DNA of 64,000 bases from Streptomonospora salina. GTDB taxonomy: Bacteria > Actinomycetota > Actinomycetes > Streptosporangiales > Streptosporangiaceae. The notes below the pieces were generated by a model. The model saw only the letters and a program-made list of their open reading frames with translations. It searched no databases and was not told where the DNA came from. Position 1 is the first letter of the stretch. Each line of letters begins with the position of its first letter. Shown here piece by piece: positions 1-8,826 of this stretch. Position numbers and translations under genes: made by a program. The stretch spans positions 868,001-932,000 of the forward strand of contig NZ_JACHLY010000001.1 of the NCBI RefSeq assembly GCF_014204715.1, given 5' to 3'.

Positions 1-1058
1 CAGCGGCGCACCCGGGAGTTGGCCATCGCCAGCAGCGGAACGTAAGGGGCGGGGTCCTCAGGTCCGATTCCCAGCGCGTCGGCGAGCTCGTCGCCGTGGA
101 TCAGCCGGGTCAAGGCGTCCAGCAGCCGCCGGACGGAGTCGCCCTGCAGCGGCAGGACCTGGCCCAGCGGGCCGCCGGCCAGCGCATCCAACAGCGCGTG
201 CACCAGTGCGCTCGCGGTCTCGTCGGGGCGGTCGTTGGCGGTCTCCACCAGCGCCAGCAGCCGGTCCGCCGACGCGTGGTCGACCACGTCGGCGTAGAAG
301 CGCGGGTCCACGCCCAGCAGCGCGGCGACGGTGCGCCAGTACCGGTGGAGTTCGCGCTCCTCGTCCTCGCCGAGCACGATGCCGACCTTCTCCAGCGCCC
401 GGAACGGCACGATGGTGAAGTCCAGCCAGGTGCGGACGGCGTCGACCTGGTTGATGGGCACACCCCAGCGGTCGGCGTCCCAGCCGCGCCGCTGCGTGGC
501 GGCGCGCACGCGCGCGTGCAGCAGGCGGACCTGGACGGTGTCGGTGTAGCCGGGGGCGCCGCGCAGCAGGCCGCCCGGCAGGATGGCGTTGGTGCGCCAC
601 AGCGCGGTTTCGGCGAGCCGGCGGCCGGCGGACTCGGTGAGCTTTCCGGTGCCGACGAGCACCCGCGCGATGCCGGGGGCGCTGTAGGTGTGCACCAGCG
701 ACCCCAGCGCGAGGGCGATGCGGCTCCAGAAGGGGTCGACGGCGATGCCGGCGACGTCGCCGCGCTCCAGCAGGTCGGGGTCGGCGGCGGCGACCGCTTC
801 TTCGGACTCGCGCAGCAGCTCGGCGATCCCGGCCGGGACGTCGGGCACCGACCCGCGCCCGTCGCTCAGGCCGGCCGCGAGGGTGCGGCGCGCGGCGGCG
901 CCGCCCGCGTCGAGGTCGGCGAAGGCGGCGTCGGCGACCGGGTCGCCGGTGTTCAGCCCTTCGGTCAGCAGCGCGAGCCGGGATTCGCCGTGCTCGTGGG
1001 CGATCCGCTCCGGCTCGCGGAGGCGCTGCGGGGCGGTCGGGGCTGATTCGTCGGACAT
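1..1058 (-). CDS. DUF2236 (MpaB-like) oxygenase family protein, partial
   Basis: About 352 codons are visible; the C-terminus lies beyond the left edge. The ATG at 1058 has an AAGAAGG ribosome site six bases upstream, which sets the start. The protein opens MSDESAPTAPQRLREPERIA. Family features are the DPFWSRIALALGSLVHTYSA and GTGKLTESAGRRL segments and an all-helical middle rich in Arg and His. DUF2236 proteins are related to fungal MpaB and bacterial latex-clearing oxygenases, several of which bind haem; whether this one does cannot be read here. The frame is open to the window edge. It stands alone, facing away from the genes to its right. Substrate unknown. Confidence 0.75.
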   Translation of the reverse strand, partial: MSDESAPTAPQRLREPERIAHEHGESRLALLTEGLNTGDPVADAAFADLDAGGAAARRTLAAGLSDGRGSVPDVPAGIAELLRESEEAVAAADPDLLERGDVAGIAVDPFWSRIALALGSLVHTYSAPGIARVLVGTGKLTESAGRRLAETALWRTNAILPGGLLRGAPGYTDTVQVRLLHARVRAATQRRGWDADRWGVPINQVDAVRTWLDFTIVPFRALEKVGIVLGEDEERELHRYWRTVAALLGVDPRFYADVVDHASADRLLALVETANDRPDETASALVHALLDALAGGPLGQVLPLQGDSVRRLLDALTRLIHGDELADALGIGPEDPAPYVPLLAMANSRVRR

Positions 1059-1292
1059 TCGGACCCTTCTTGACGTGCGGGTATGAACGGATCGGCACGG
1101 CCCCGGCTGCGGGACCGCCCTGCGGGTCGGGGTTCGCGCCCGTGCCCGGGGCGCCGAGCGGGGCCGCGCGGGAACCCTATCCACCGCGCCGGCCCGTGCC
1201 CGCTGCGGCCTCGGCCGAGCGTTCGGGCCGCCTCTGGTACGGCAGCCGCAATACGAAACACCCAAGAAGGATATTATGCACTTGTCGACAGG

Positions 1293-1868
1293 CTACCGCG
1301 GAACCGTCGTCCCGATAGCCCAAAAAAGACCGAACCAAAGCACGAACGACACGATTATCCACACGAACCCGAAACGAAAGAGGCGCTCTACTCCACCCGG
1401 CCCGTTTCTCTTCATCGCACGGCGGTGTGTGCGCGCATACCGGTTGATCTCGTCCGCTGCGCGACGATGGTAGCGATCACCGAACAGACTTCCCAGCACA
1501 CTCCCCGACATCCCGATGCAACCGTAGACTTCACCGCCCGCGCTTCGAACCTCCAATGGCCCGTTCCCCGAAGCGGAAGCAACCAGATCCGCTGGAATTC
1601 GATAACGAAAGACGATCCCGTCGACCTCGACGAACCCCGAACGCAATCGCATGCGAGAAAGAAACGCACCTTTAAGCATAACCCAAGCGGCGACCGAAAA
1701 GAGTGCCGACACCGCTAGCGCAACATTGAAGAATTTTGTCGTTGAAAATTCATTGGAATCGAAGGAGAAACCGAAAACCAAAAACGCCAGAAAACCGAAA
1801 CAGAAGACTGAGAAAATAGTCCCTGGAATATTCCGGTAGCTCTTCCCTTCGAGGGATCCAGACATCAT
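1293..1868 (-). CDS. Hypothetical membrane protein, lower GC than neighbours
   Basis: 191 residues. Two hydrophobic segments lie near residues 14-33 and 44-66, then a soluble middle with alternating short strands (SGFVEVDGIVFRYRI and LEVRSAGGEVYG) that could be a small PH-like fold, a basic helix, and a final membrane segment near 167-186. Phe-rich membrane stretches and AT-containing codons stand out in this window. The start is ATG at 1868 or the next codon, 1865; an AAGAAGG purine run touches the first ATG, so spacing is poor for both. I do not recognise a named family. The base composition suggests acquisition by transfer, which is inference. Confidence 0.6.
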   Translation of the reverse strand: MMSGSLEGKSYRNIPGTIFSVFCFGFLAFLVFGFSFDSNEFSTTKFFNVALAVSALFSVAAWVMLKGAFLSRMRLRSGFVEVDGIVFRYRIPADLVASASGNGPLEVRSAGGEVYGCIGMSGSVLGSLFGDRYHRRAADEINRYARTHRRAMKRNGPGGVERLFRFGFVWIIVSFVLWFGLFWAIGTTVPR

Positions 1869-2217
1869 CCTTCTTTCTCGTGGCGTTCGGCGAGGACCGG
1901 CAGTGGAAGTAACGGCGGTGACCGGACACGGCCGTACCGATCGACCACCGGGGCGCGGGCGCGGGTGCTTCCGAATCCGCAGGCCGAACGGATCAAGAAT
2001 GCGGAATCACGCACGTCGGCACCGGAGCCGAGCAGGGGCGGGTGCCGCGCGCGGGCTCACCGGGCACATCACCGACCGCTCTGCGCCCGGACAGCCCCCG
2101 GAACGGCCGTCAATCCGCCTTGCCAGCCGACCCGGCTGATCACGCTGGGCGTTGCGTATCAACCGCACCGCAGTCTGGCCGGGCGCGCTCTCCCCGCATG
2201 TTCCTCTGCGCCCCGGA
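1869..2217. other. Intergenic, no gene seen
   Basis: About 350 bases between the end of the sulfotransferase-like gene and the start of the membrane protein. The frames that stay open here have no ribosome site and no recognisable protein. It must carry the promoter for the membrane protein, but I see no convincing -35/-10 pair. Confidence 0.5.
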
Positions 2218-3495
2218 TCAAGCGGAGCCGCGGCTCCGGCGTCCGGGCGACACGCGCTTGCGCAACCGGCGGAGCTTGCGGACGCCGCGGTTGCCGAGCT
2301 CGCGGACCAACCGCCCGGACGTCACGTTGGGCAGCCGTTCCGGATCGCGCTTCCTCGCCTTCTCCGCGACCGCGGCCGCTCCCTCCTCTGCCGCGACGGC
2401 CTTCCGGGCGGCGGACTCCGCTTTCTTCTTCGCGGCGATCTCGCTGTCCCTGCCTGCGGCGACGGCGCCGAACACGGCGTGGGCCGCGGCTTCAGAAGGG
2501 ACGGCCGCGTCGCCGGGCGGCGTACCCACCCGGTCCTTCGGGAGTTCGCTGAGCACCGCGAGGTCGCCCATGATCCGCAGCCCGAGGCCGGAGATGGCCG
2601 ACGCCGATTCACTGCCCGACTTCGCGGCGCGCGCCATGGCCCACTCGGGTGTGCGGATGACGGATTCCTCCCGCGAGGGCCGGTATTCGACCTTCATGCG
2701 CCGAACCGCGCCGCGGCGGATGTATCGCCCGTACAGCAGCCGATCCCAGTCGTCTTGCCCCCGGAACTCCTCGTTGAACCGCCGGAAAAGCTCGGCCTCG
2801 CCGTAGGACAGCGAGCGGTTCTCCTGGGTGTCGTCGGGTGCCAGGAAGCCGTCGGGCAGATCCGTGATCTCCTCGAAGCTGCGCAGCAGCATGCCCCGAT
2901 CGGAGTCGTCCACGGCGATCACCGTCATGTTCTCCGGGCCGACGATCGCGGACCACCTGCTGACCAGGTCCCCGTGGTCGTGGCGCCGCCAGAAGCTGGG
3001 GTTGGGCTGTTCGGCGGCCGGCCGGTTGAAAACCGCCTCCAGCCACTCGTCGTAGGGGACCCTCGACCCGTTCTGCACATACTGCTGCCATTGGGCGGCG
3101 AGGACCTTGGACAGCGGCCGCAGCGTCACGACGAGATGCACCCGGGATCCGCCGAGGTCGTCGACGATCCGGCGGGCCGACGCGTCGTCGGCCTCGCAGA
3201 AGAACTCGCTGCTGATCACCGGACGCAGGTCGTCGTTCGCCTCGACCTCGTCGAGCAGGTTCCGCCAGTGGTCCTTGCCGCCGTGCGCGGACCCGAACAT
3301 GGGTGGGCGTCCCGTGGCCTGCTGCGCCGCTTTGACCGGCTGGCGGCCCGTGCCGACGTAGAACAGCCCGTGCTCCCGCAGGCGGGGGCGGGCCAGATTG
3401 AACGCGCCCTGAATCGCGGTCGTCCCGGTCTTGTGCGGACCGATGTGCAAGAACCGGGTCCCGCTCGGAAGCTCTCCCATACCCGACGGCGTCAC
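2218..3495 (-). CDS. Sulfotransferase-like protein with long basic coiled tail
   Basis: 425 residues from GTG 3495, preceded by an AGGAGA site six bases upstream. The N-terminus carries the PAPS-type P-loop FLHIGPHKTGTTAIQ near residues 15-29, typical of bacterial sulfotransferase-fold proteins; SSEFFCE and VTLRPLSKVLAAQW match the strand and 3'-phosphate-binding parts of that fold. Residues from about 340 on are rich in Ala, Glu, Lys and Arg and look like a coiled or extended tail ending in a strongly basic stretch (RKLRRLRKRV). Such proteins often modify surface glycans; no partner gene is adjacent, and true sulfotransfer activity is inferred from the P-loop only. Confidence 0.7.
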   Translation of the reverse strand: MTPSGMGELPSGTRFLHIGPHKTGTTAIQGAFNLARPRLREHGLFYVGTGRQPVKAAQQATGRPPMFGSAHGGKDHWRNLLDEVEANDDLRPVISSEFFCEADDASARRIVDDLGGSRVHLVVTLRPLSKVLAAQWQQYVQNGSRVPYDEWLEAVFNRPAAEQPNPSFWRRHDHGDLVSRWSAIVGPENMTVIAVDDSDRGMLLRSFEEITDLPDGFLAPDDTQENRSLSYGEAELFRRFNEEFRGQDDWDRLLYGRYIRRGAVRRMKVEYRPSREESVIRTPEWAMARAAKSGSESASAISGLGLRIMGDLAVLSELPKDRVGTPPGDAAVPSEAAAHAVFGAVAAGRDSEIAAKKKAESAARKAVAAEEGAAAVAEKARKRDPERLPNVTSGRLVRELGNRGVRKLRRLRKRVSPGRRSRGSA

Positions 3496-3784
3496 GGATT
3501 CTCTCCTCTAAGCGTTTTGGGGGATTTCGGATGAAATTAACGGAAACTGAAGACTCCGGCAAATCACCGGCATCCAGGCACGCGCGCCTCCGGGCGCAGC
3601 GGTGCCGCCAGCCGCCCGCCCGCCCCGCACCGGCGCAGACACCGTCGCATTCCCCGACGAGCCGCAGCGCGCCGCCGCGCGGGCGCATCCCGCGCCCGCG
3701 TGCGGGCAGCGCCTACGGTGGACGCAGCCCGCGCCCCGGCCTTCGCGCACCGGCGACCGGGGCAGACTTCGACCGGGGAGCAGC
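3496..3784. other. Divergent control region, sulfotransferase-like gene and gnd
   Basis: 289 bases between divergent starts. It is less GC-rich close to the sulfotransferase-like gene (around 3510-3560). No clear operator or paired promoter boxes were found. The reading frame of gnd stays open back to 3602 but has no initiation signal there. Confidence 0.4.
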
Positions 3785-5227
3785 ATGAGCACACCAGCCG
3801 ACGTCGGCGTCACCGGCCTGGCCGTGATGGGGCGCAACCTCGCCCGTAACCTGGCCCGCAGCGGAAACACCGTCGCCGTCCACAACCGCACTCCCGCCAA
3901 GACCCGGGCCCTGGTCGCCGACTTCGGCGACGAGGGCGCCTTCGTGCCCGCCGAGTCGCCGCAGGAACTGGTGGCCTCGCTGAAGCGGCCGCGGCGCCTG
4001 ATCACCATGGTCAAAGCGGGCGAGGCGACCGACGCCGTCATCGCCGAGGTCGCCCCCCTGCTGGAGGAAGGCGACATCATCGTCGACGGCGGCAACGCCC
4101 ACTTCGCCGACACCCGCCGCCGCGAGCGCCAACTGCGCGAGCGCGGCATCCGCTTCGTCGGTGCGGGCATCTCCGGCGGCGAGGAAGGGGCGCTGCACGG
4201 CCCCAGCATCATGCCCGGCGGCTCGGCCGAGGCCTACGCCGCGCTGGCGCCGACACTGGAGGGGATCGCCGCCGAGGCCGCCGACGGCTCCCCCTGCACC
4301 GCCCACGTGGGCACCGACGGCGCCGGCCACTTCGTGAAGATGGTGCACAACGGCATCGAGTACGCCGACATGCAGCTCATCGGCGAGGCCTTCCACCTGC
4401 TGCGCGACGTGGCCGGCTACACGCCCGCACAGATCGCCGACGTGTTCGCCGCCTGGAACCGGGGGCGGCTGGACTCCTACCTGATGGAGATCTCCGCGGA
4501 GGTGCTGACGCACACCGACGCCGAGACCGGCGCACCGTTCGTGGACGTGGTGGCCGACCGCGCCGAGCAGAAGGGCACCGGCCGCTGGACGGTGCAGACG
4601 GCTCTGGAACTGGGCGTACCGGTCCCGGGCATCGCCGAAGCCGTGTTCGCCCGCTCCCTCTCCGGCCACGGCGAGCTGCGCGCCGCCTCGGCGGGCCTGC
4701 CCGGCCCGCACGCCGAGGCGCTGGACGGCGACGCCGCGAAACGCTTCGCCGACCAGGTCGAGCAGGCGCTCTACGCCTCCAAGCTGGCCTCCTACGCCCA
4801 GGGGTGGCACATGCTGACCGCCGGCGCCCGCGAGTACGGGTGGGACCTCGACCTGGGCGCGATCGCCGCCATCTGGCGGGGCGGCTGCATCATCCGGGCG
4901 GCGTTCCTGGACCGCGTCCGCGCCGCCTACGCGGCCGACCCGGGCCTGACCACGCTCCTGGCCGACGCGGGGTTCGCGCAGGAGCTGGGCCGGGCCCAGG
5001 GCGACTGGCGGTCCGCGGTGGCCACGGCCACCCACCACGGGGTCCCCGTACCGGGGTTCGCTGCGGCGCTGTCGTACTACGACACCCTGCGCGCGGGACG
5101 GCTCCCGGCCGCCCTCACCCAGGCTCAGCGGGACTTCTTCGGAGCCCACACCTACCGCCGCTCCGACCGCGAAGGCGTGTTCCACACCCGCTGGGGCGCC
5201 GACCGCGGCGAGGAGCGCGCCGACTGA
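3785..5227 (+). CDS. gnd: 6-phosphogluconate dehydrogenase, decarboxylating
   Basis: 480 residues, the usual length for the long bacterial form. It oxidises 6-phosphogluconate to ribulose 5-phosphate and CO2 in the cytosolic pentose phosphate pathway, normally making NADPH. The nucleotide-binding turn GVTGLAVMG is at residues 8-16. The substrate signature GHFVKMVHNGIEYADMQLI contains the catalytic Lys185 and His188-Asn189, and the C-terminal helical domain is complete. ATG 3785 follows GGGGAG by five bases, so the upstream open frame is not used. It appears monocistronic. Family assignment is secure. Confidence 0.96.
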   Translation: MSTPADVGVTGLAVMGRNLARNLARSGNTVAVHNRTPAKTRALVADFGDEGAFVPAESPQELVASLKRPRRLITMVKAGEATDAVIAEVAPLLEEGDIIVDGGNAHFADTRRRERQLRERGIRFVGAGISGGEEGALHGPSIMPGGSAEAYAALAPTLEGIAAEAADGSPCTAHVGTDGAGHFVKMVHNGIEYADMQLIGEAFHLLRDVAGYTPAQIADVFAAWNRGRLDSYLMEISAEVLTHTDAETGAPFVDVVADRAEQKGTGRWTVQTALELGVPVPGIAEAVFARSLSGHGELRAASAGLPGPHAEALDGDAAKRFADQVEQALYASKLASYAQGWHMLTAGAREYGWDLDLGAIAAIWRGGCIIRAAFLDRVRAAYAADPGLTTLLADAGFAQELGRAQGDWRSAVATATHHGVPVPGFAAALSYYDTLRAGRLPAALTQAQRDFFGAHTYRRSDREGVFHTRWGADRGEERAD

Positions 5228-5690
5228 GCGCCATCCCGCGCAGGCGGCCGGGGCCGAGGGCGCCTCGTCCGCGCCCTACGTGCCGCGCCGCATCCGCCGC
5301 GTGCCCAGCACCAGCCCCGCCGCGGCCACCGCGGCCGCGGCCAGGGCGCCGTGCAGCACCGCCGACGCGGCCGTGGCCGGCGCAGTATGCCGGGCGATCG
5401 CGACTACGCGGCCGCGAAGGCCCGATTGGTGCCCCGGGGTCCGCACCGGGCGCGAGGTTTTTACCGGCACAGTGCCGGAGAACGGTTGAAACCCCGCGCT
5501 CGTTTTCAGCGAACCCGACACAGCGGACACGACGGGCACACCCGCCCGGTGTCCGGGCACAGCCCCGGCCTCGGCCCCGGGCGGGCACTCGCTGAACCGG
5601 GCCGACGTCGCCCGATGCGGCAGTGGCTCTGCCCGAGCGCGTCATCGACCCCGCTCACACCGCACAGTGCGGCTGTAGTACCGGGGCGTG
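5228..5690. other. Intergenic with possible remnant of a membrane-protein C-terminus
   Basis: No complete gene. On the minus strand, about 5276-5390 reads as an Ala-rich hydrophobic segment followed by a basic end (LVLGTRRMRRGT, stop), like the C-terminal anchor of a surface protein, but no matching upstream domain or start is present, so it may be a decayed gene. A short perfect hairpin lies at 5464-5478 (CCGGCAC, one-base loop, GTGCCGG). It has no U-run in either direction. Confidence 0.3.
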
Positions 5691-6548
5691 TCAGGGCTTG
5701 CGCCCCACGGCGCAGAACGCGTCGACCTCAGGTGGTTCGGCGCCGTCGGGCCGGGCGTCGGGGCGCCAGCGCGAGGTCGAGACGATGCCGGGCTCCAGGA
5801 TCTCCAGTCCGGTGAAGAACCGGGAGATCAGTTCCGGGCTGCGCAGGGTGATCGCGGGGGTGGCGCTCTCGTTCCACTGGCGCACCGCCGCGTCGGAGAC
5901 GTCGCCGTGCACGACGTTGGTGTCGTGGGCCAGCACCAGGTAGCTGCCGGAGGGCAGCGCTTCGACCAGGCGGCCCACGACCGCGTAGGGGTCGTCGGAG
6001 TCGGGGATGTGCTCGACGACTCCCAGCATGGTGAGTGCGACCGGCCGGCTCAGGTCCAGGGTGCGGGCGGCGGCGTGCAGGACGGCGTCGCCGTCGCGCA
6101 TGTCGGCGTGGACGTAGTCGGTGGCGCCCTCGGGGCTGCCCACCAGCAGGGAGCGGGCGTGGGCGTGGATCAGCGGGTCGTTGTCGACGTAGACGATGCG
6201 CGATTCGGGTGCTGCCGCCTGTGCCACTTCGTGGGTGTTGTCGGCGGTGGGCAGGCCGCTGCCGACGTCGAGGAACTGGCGGATGCCGGCGTCGCGCGCC
6301 AGTCGGGTGACGGCGCGGCCGAGGAAAGCGCGGTCGGCGCGGGCGAGTTCGACGACCGTCGGCAGGAACTCGCGGATGCGGTCGCCGAGCTCGCGGTCGG
6401 CGGCGAAATTGTCAGTGCCGCCGAGCCAGTAGTTCCACACGCGGCCGGTGTGGGCGACCGTGGTGTCGACGTCGGGTATCAGGCCGGCACCGGGGGAAGC
6501 GGCGCTGTCGGGCCGTGGGCGGGTGTGATCGTCGCCTGGACTGTTCAT
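5691..6548 (-). CDS. SAM-dependent methyltransferase, DUF574 family (copy 1)
   Basis: 285 residues from ATG 6548, chosen because AGGGG sits seven bases upstream; the frame stays open 40 codons further. Family landmarks are RVWNYWLGGTDNFAADRELG near the N-terminus, the SAM-binding strand QFLDVGSGLPTADNTHEVA, and the strand end YVDNDPLIHAHA. These match the actinobacterial S-adenosyl methyltransferase family PF04672 (DUF574), whose substrates are mostly unknown. It is single-gene in layout. A paralogue of the same family is at 52479-53360. The fold call is firm; the biological role is not known. Confidence 0.88.
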   Translation of the reverse strand: MNSPGDDHTRPRPDSAASPGAGLIPDVDTTVAHTGRVWNYWLGGTDNFAADRELGDRIREFLPTVVELARADRAFLGRAVTRLARDAGIRQFLDVGSGLPTADNTHEVAQAAAPESRIVYVDNDPLIHAHARSLLVGSPEGATDYVHADMRDGDAVLHAAARTLDLSRPVALTMLGVVEHIPDSDDPYAVVGRLVEALPSGSYLVLAHDTNVVHGDVSDAAVRQWNESATPAITLRSPELISRFFTGLEILEPGIVSTSRWRPDARPDGAEPPEVDAFCAVGRKP

Positions 6549-6701
6549 CGCAATACCCCTGGGGAGGGTGGAGGGTCGCACGTACGCGGCGGTGCGTGGC
6601 GGTCGAGGGGGCACCACCGCCGTGTCCATTTCTAGCAGCAACGCACGCGCGCGGGCGGCGCCTTGCAAACCTCACCAGTGCAATTGCTCCTGGCCGTGCG
6701 T

Positions 6702-6742
6702 CCGGCCCCGCCGCTCCCGCGAGTGGGAAGCGGCGGGGCCGG
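6702..6742 (-). terminator. Hairpin after SIS gene
   Basis: A perfect 14-bp stem (arms 6702-6715 and 6729-6742) with a 13-base loop starts 26 bases past the stop codon of the SIS gene. It has no U-run, as is common in high-GC actinomycetes. Confidence 0.6.
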
Positions 6743-6767
6743 TACTCGGGCGCGGCCGGTGCGCCGC

Positions 6768-7499
6768 TCAGCCCAGTTCGGGGATCCGCGGCCGGTACCG
6801 CTCCAGCAGTCCGGCGTTGGCCTCGTCGCCGCCGGACATGTTGGAGGAGCGCCACAGCGGCAGATCGCGGCCGCTCGCCGCGGCCCGCGCGTCCAACTCG
6901 GCCAGCAGCAGGTTCCACAGGAAGGTGTTGGCCAGGCTGGACATCGCACCGGTGTGCGGGGTGCCGGGCGGGTAGGCGACGTCACCGGGGCGCACGCAGG
7001 TGTCGAGGACGTGGTCGGCTTCCTCGCTGAGGGTGCTGCCGGCGCGCGGGGGTGCGGCGGCGTTGCACTCGCGGGAAGTGACGGCGACGACGGGGATGCG
7101 ACGGTCGGCGGCCTCGCGCGCCATTTCGACCGGGTAGAAGTTGACACCCGACGTGGAGAAGACGAACAGCACGTCGCCGGGGTCGGGCTTGGCTCGGTCC
7201 AGCACGTCGGCGGCCAGCCCCGGCGTGCGCTCGGCGGCGGTGCTGGAGGAGGCGCCGTTGACCAGCTGCAGCCGGGAATCGTGCAGCGGTTTGACGGTGG
7301 CCAGCCCGCCGGCGCGGTGGAAGGCCTCGGTCACGGCGTTGAACGAGTGGCCGGCGCCCGCGGCGAGGACGACCCCGCCGCCCGCGACCACCCGCTCCAT
7401 CAGCACGTCGGCGACCTCGGCCAGCGCTGCGGTGTTGCGCTCCTGGACCTGCGCGAGCTGTTCGCGCATCAGCTCACCGAAGTCCGCTTCCTGGGTCAT
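6768..7499 (-). CDS. SIS-domain sugar phosphate-binding protein (UPF0309 type)
   Basis: 243 residues. A helical N-terminus leads into an SIS fold with AAGAGHSFNAVTEAFHRAGG (residues near 46-65) and the Ser-rich turn LFVFSTSGVNFYPVEMA, which binds the phosphate of phosphosugars. This sub-family is usually annotated as a sugar isomerase-domain protein of amino-sugar metabolism, though the exact reaction is not established. The start has AAAGGA five bases upstream. A palindromic site resembling the DasR operator lies 108 bases upstream, which fits control by N-acetylglucosamine status. The gene is divergent from the ECF41 sigma gene. Confidence 0.82.
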   Translation of the reverse strand: MTQEADFGELMREQLAQVQERNTAALAEVADVLMERVVAGGGVVLAAGAGHSFNAVTEAFHRAGGLATVKPLHDSRLQLVNGASSSTAAERTPGLAADVLDRAKPDPGDVLFVFSTSGVNFYPVEMAREAADRRIPVVAVTSRECNAAAPPRAGSTLSEEADHVLDTCVRPGDVAYPPGTPHTGAMSSLANTFLWNLLLAELDARAAASGRDLPLWRSSNMSGGDEANAGLLERYRPRIPELG

Positions 7500-7606
7500 G
7501 GAATCCTTTCACTGGGTGTGGTGGCGCGCCCCTCGCGGGATGCGCGGCCGGACGCGGCGCACCGCCGGCGCGGTTCCGGCGGCGGCCGGCACCATCGGCG
7601 GTACGG

Positions 7607-7622
7607 TCCGGTCTATACCAGC
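7607..7622. promoter_or_regulatory. DasR/HutC-type (dre-like) operator candidate
   Basis: TCCGGTCTATACCAGC has the core GGTCTATACC and matches 12 of 16 positions of the known Streptomyces DasR site ACTGGTCTAGACCAGT. It lies in the divergent region between the SIS gene and the ECF41 sigma gene. An aminosugar-type SIS gene is a sensible DasR target. No GntR-family regulator is encoded in this window. Confidence 0.5.
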
Positions 7623-7746
7623 TTCGCCCGTCGGCGATCCCCGCGTCAACGCAACGCGGGAAAGCCCCCTGGGGAATGTCGAGAAGGGCCGGCGGGGAGC
7701 CCCGCGTGCTCCGGCCGCCCGCTGCACCGAAGGAGCCACCGGGCCG

Positions 7747-8826
7747 ATGTCACACCAGCGCCCGCCGTCCCGTCGGAACGGTGTGGACAGCGAAACCGAC
7801 GCCGCCGAATTCCGCGCACTGCGGCCGCGCCTGCTCTCGGTCGCCTACTCGCTGCTGGGCAGCATGGAGGAGGCCGAGGACACGGTCCAGGAAGCCTGGC
7901 TGCGGCTGGACCGGACCCGGAGCCGCGGCGAGCACGACGAGATCCGCGACACCGCCGCCTGGCTGGTGACCACCGTCTCCCGGCTGGCCCTGGACACCCT
8001 GCGTTCGGCACGCCGGCGCAGGGAGGAGTACGTCGGCGAGTGGCTGCCCGAGCCCGTGGTGGGGCACCCGCTTGCGGTCGGCGGTCCCGCGGCCGCCGGC
8101 CACGGGGGCGGCGACCCGGCCGACCGCGTCACTCTGGACGAGTCCATGAGTATGGCGATGCTGGTCGTTCTGGAGTCGCTCTCGCCAGCCGAGCGCACCT
8201 CCTTCGTCCTGCACGACGTGTTCGGCCTGGCCTTCGACGAGGTGGGCCGGGCCGTGGGGCGCACTCCGGCGGCCTGCCGCCAGCTCGCCGCACGCGCCCG
8301 CAAGCACGTCCAGGCGCAGGCGCCGCGGTTCGACGTCGACGACGGCGAGCACCGCAGGATCGTCGACGCGTTCCGGGCGGCCGTGCAGGGCGGCGACCTC
8401 GACGGCCTGGTCGCGCTGCTGGACCCCGACGTCGTGCTGCGGTCCGACGGCGGCGGGATCGTGCGCAGCGCGCGCCGGCCCATCCGGGGGTCCCGGAAGG
8501 TGGCGCGGTTCCTGCTGGGGGCCGCGTCCCGGTTCGGCGCGCACCGGGCGCTGCGCCCGGCCGAGGTCAACGGGCGTCCGGGACTCGTCGGCATCTGCGG
8601 CGGACGCACCGAACAGGTCGTCGCCTTCGCGGTCTCCGGCGGCCGGATCGGCCGAATCCACGCCGTGATGAACCCGCAGAAGCTGAAATGGGCGGGCGGG
8701 GGCGCCGAAGCGGACCGCGCAGGCGCCGCCGGCCCCTCCGCACCCCGGGTGCCGACCGATCGCACCTTCGCGAACACACCGATCCCGAGCGACAACACCC
8801 CTCAAGACACAGAGGAGAATCCATGA
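7747..8826 (+). CDS. ECF41-family RNA polymerase sigma factor with SnoaL-like C-terminal domain
   Basis: 359 residues. Sigma region 2 is RPRLLSVAYSLLGSMEEAED and following; region 4 is LSPAERTSFVLHDVFGLAFD with its helix-turn-helix. A C-terminal SnoaL-like domain begins around residue 200. Three ECF41 signatures are visible: WLPEP in the linker after region 2, DGGG, and NPQKL (usual NPDKL). In this group the C-terminal domain modulates sigma activity and there is no classical anti-sigma factor. ATG 7747 follows AAGGAG. The stop overlaps the next start as ATGA, so the two genes are co-transcribed; that partnership is the known ECF41 arrangement. Confidence 0.93.
   Translation: MSHQRPPSRRNGVDSETDAAEFRALRPRLLSVAYSLLGSMEEAEDTVQEAWLRLDRTRSRGEHDEIRDTAAWLVTTVSRLALDTLRSARRRREEYVGEWLPEPVVGHPLAVGGPAAAGHGGGDPADRVTLDESMSMAMLVVLESLSPAERTSFVLHDVFGLAFDEVGRAVGRTPAACRQLAARARKHVQAQAPRFDVDDGEHRRIVDAFRAAVQGGDLDGLVALLDPDVVLRSDGGGIVRSARRPIRGSRKVARFLLGAASRFGAHRALRPAEVNGRPGLVGICGGRTEQVVAFAVSGGRIGRIHAVMNPQKLKWAGGGAEADRAGAAGPSAPRVPTDRTFANTPIPSDNTPQDTEENP

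Noticed and set aside
3602-3784. N-terminal extension of 6-phosphogluconate dehydrogenase
   Set aside because: Upstream codons are Pro/Arg-rich with no ribosome site, while ATG 3785 has GGGGAG and begins the Rossmann fold.
5464-5478. Short hairpin CCGGCAC-A-GTGCCGG as terminator
   Set aside because: No U-run in either direction and too far from either stop codon to assign; listed only as structure in the gap.
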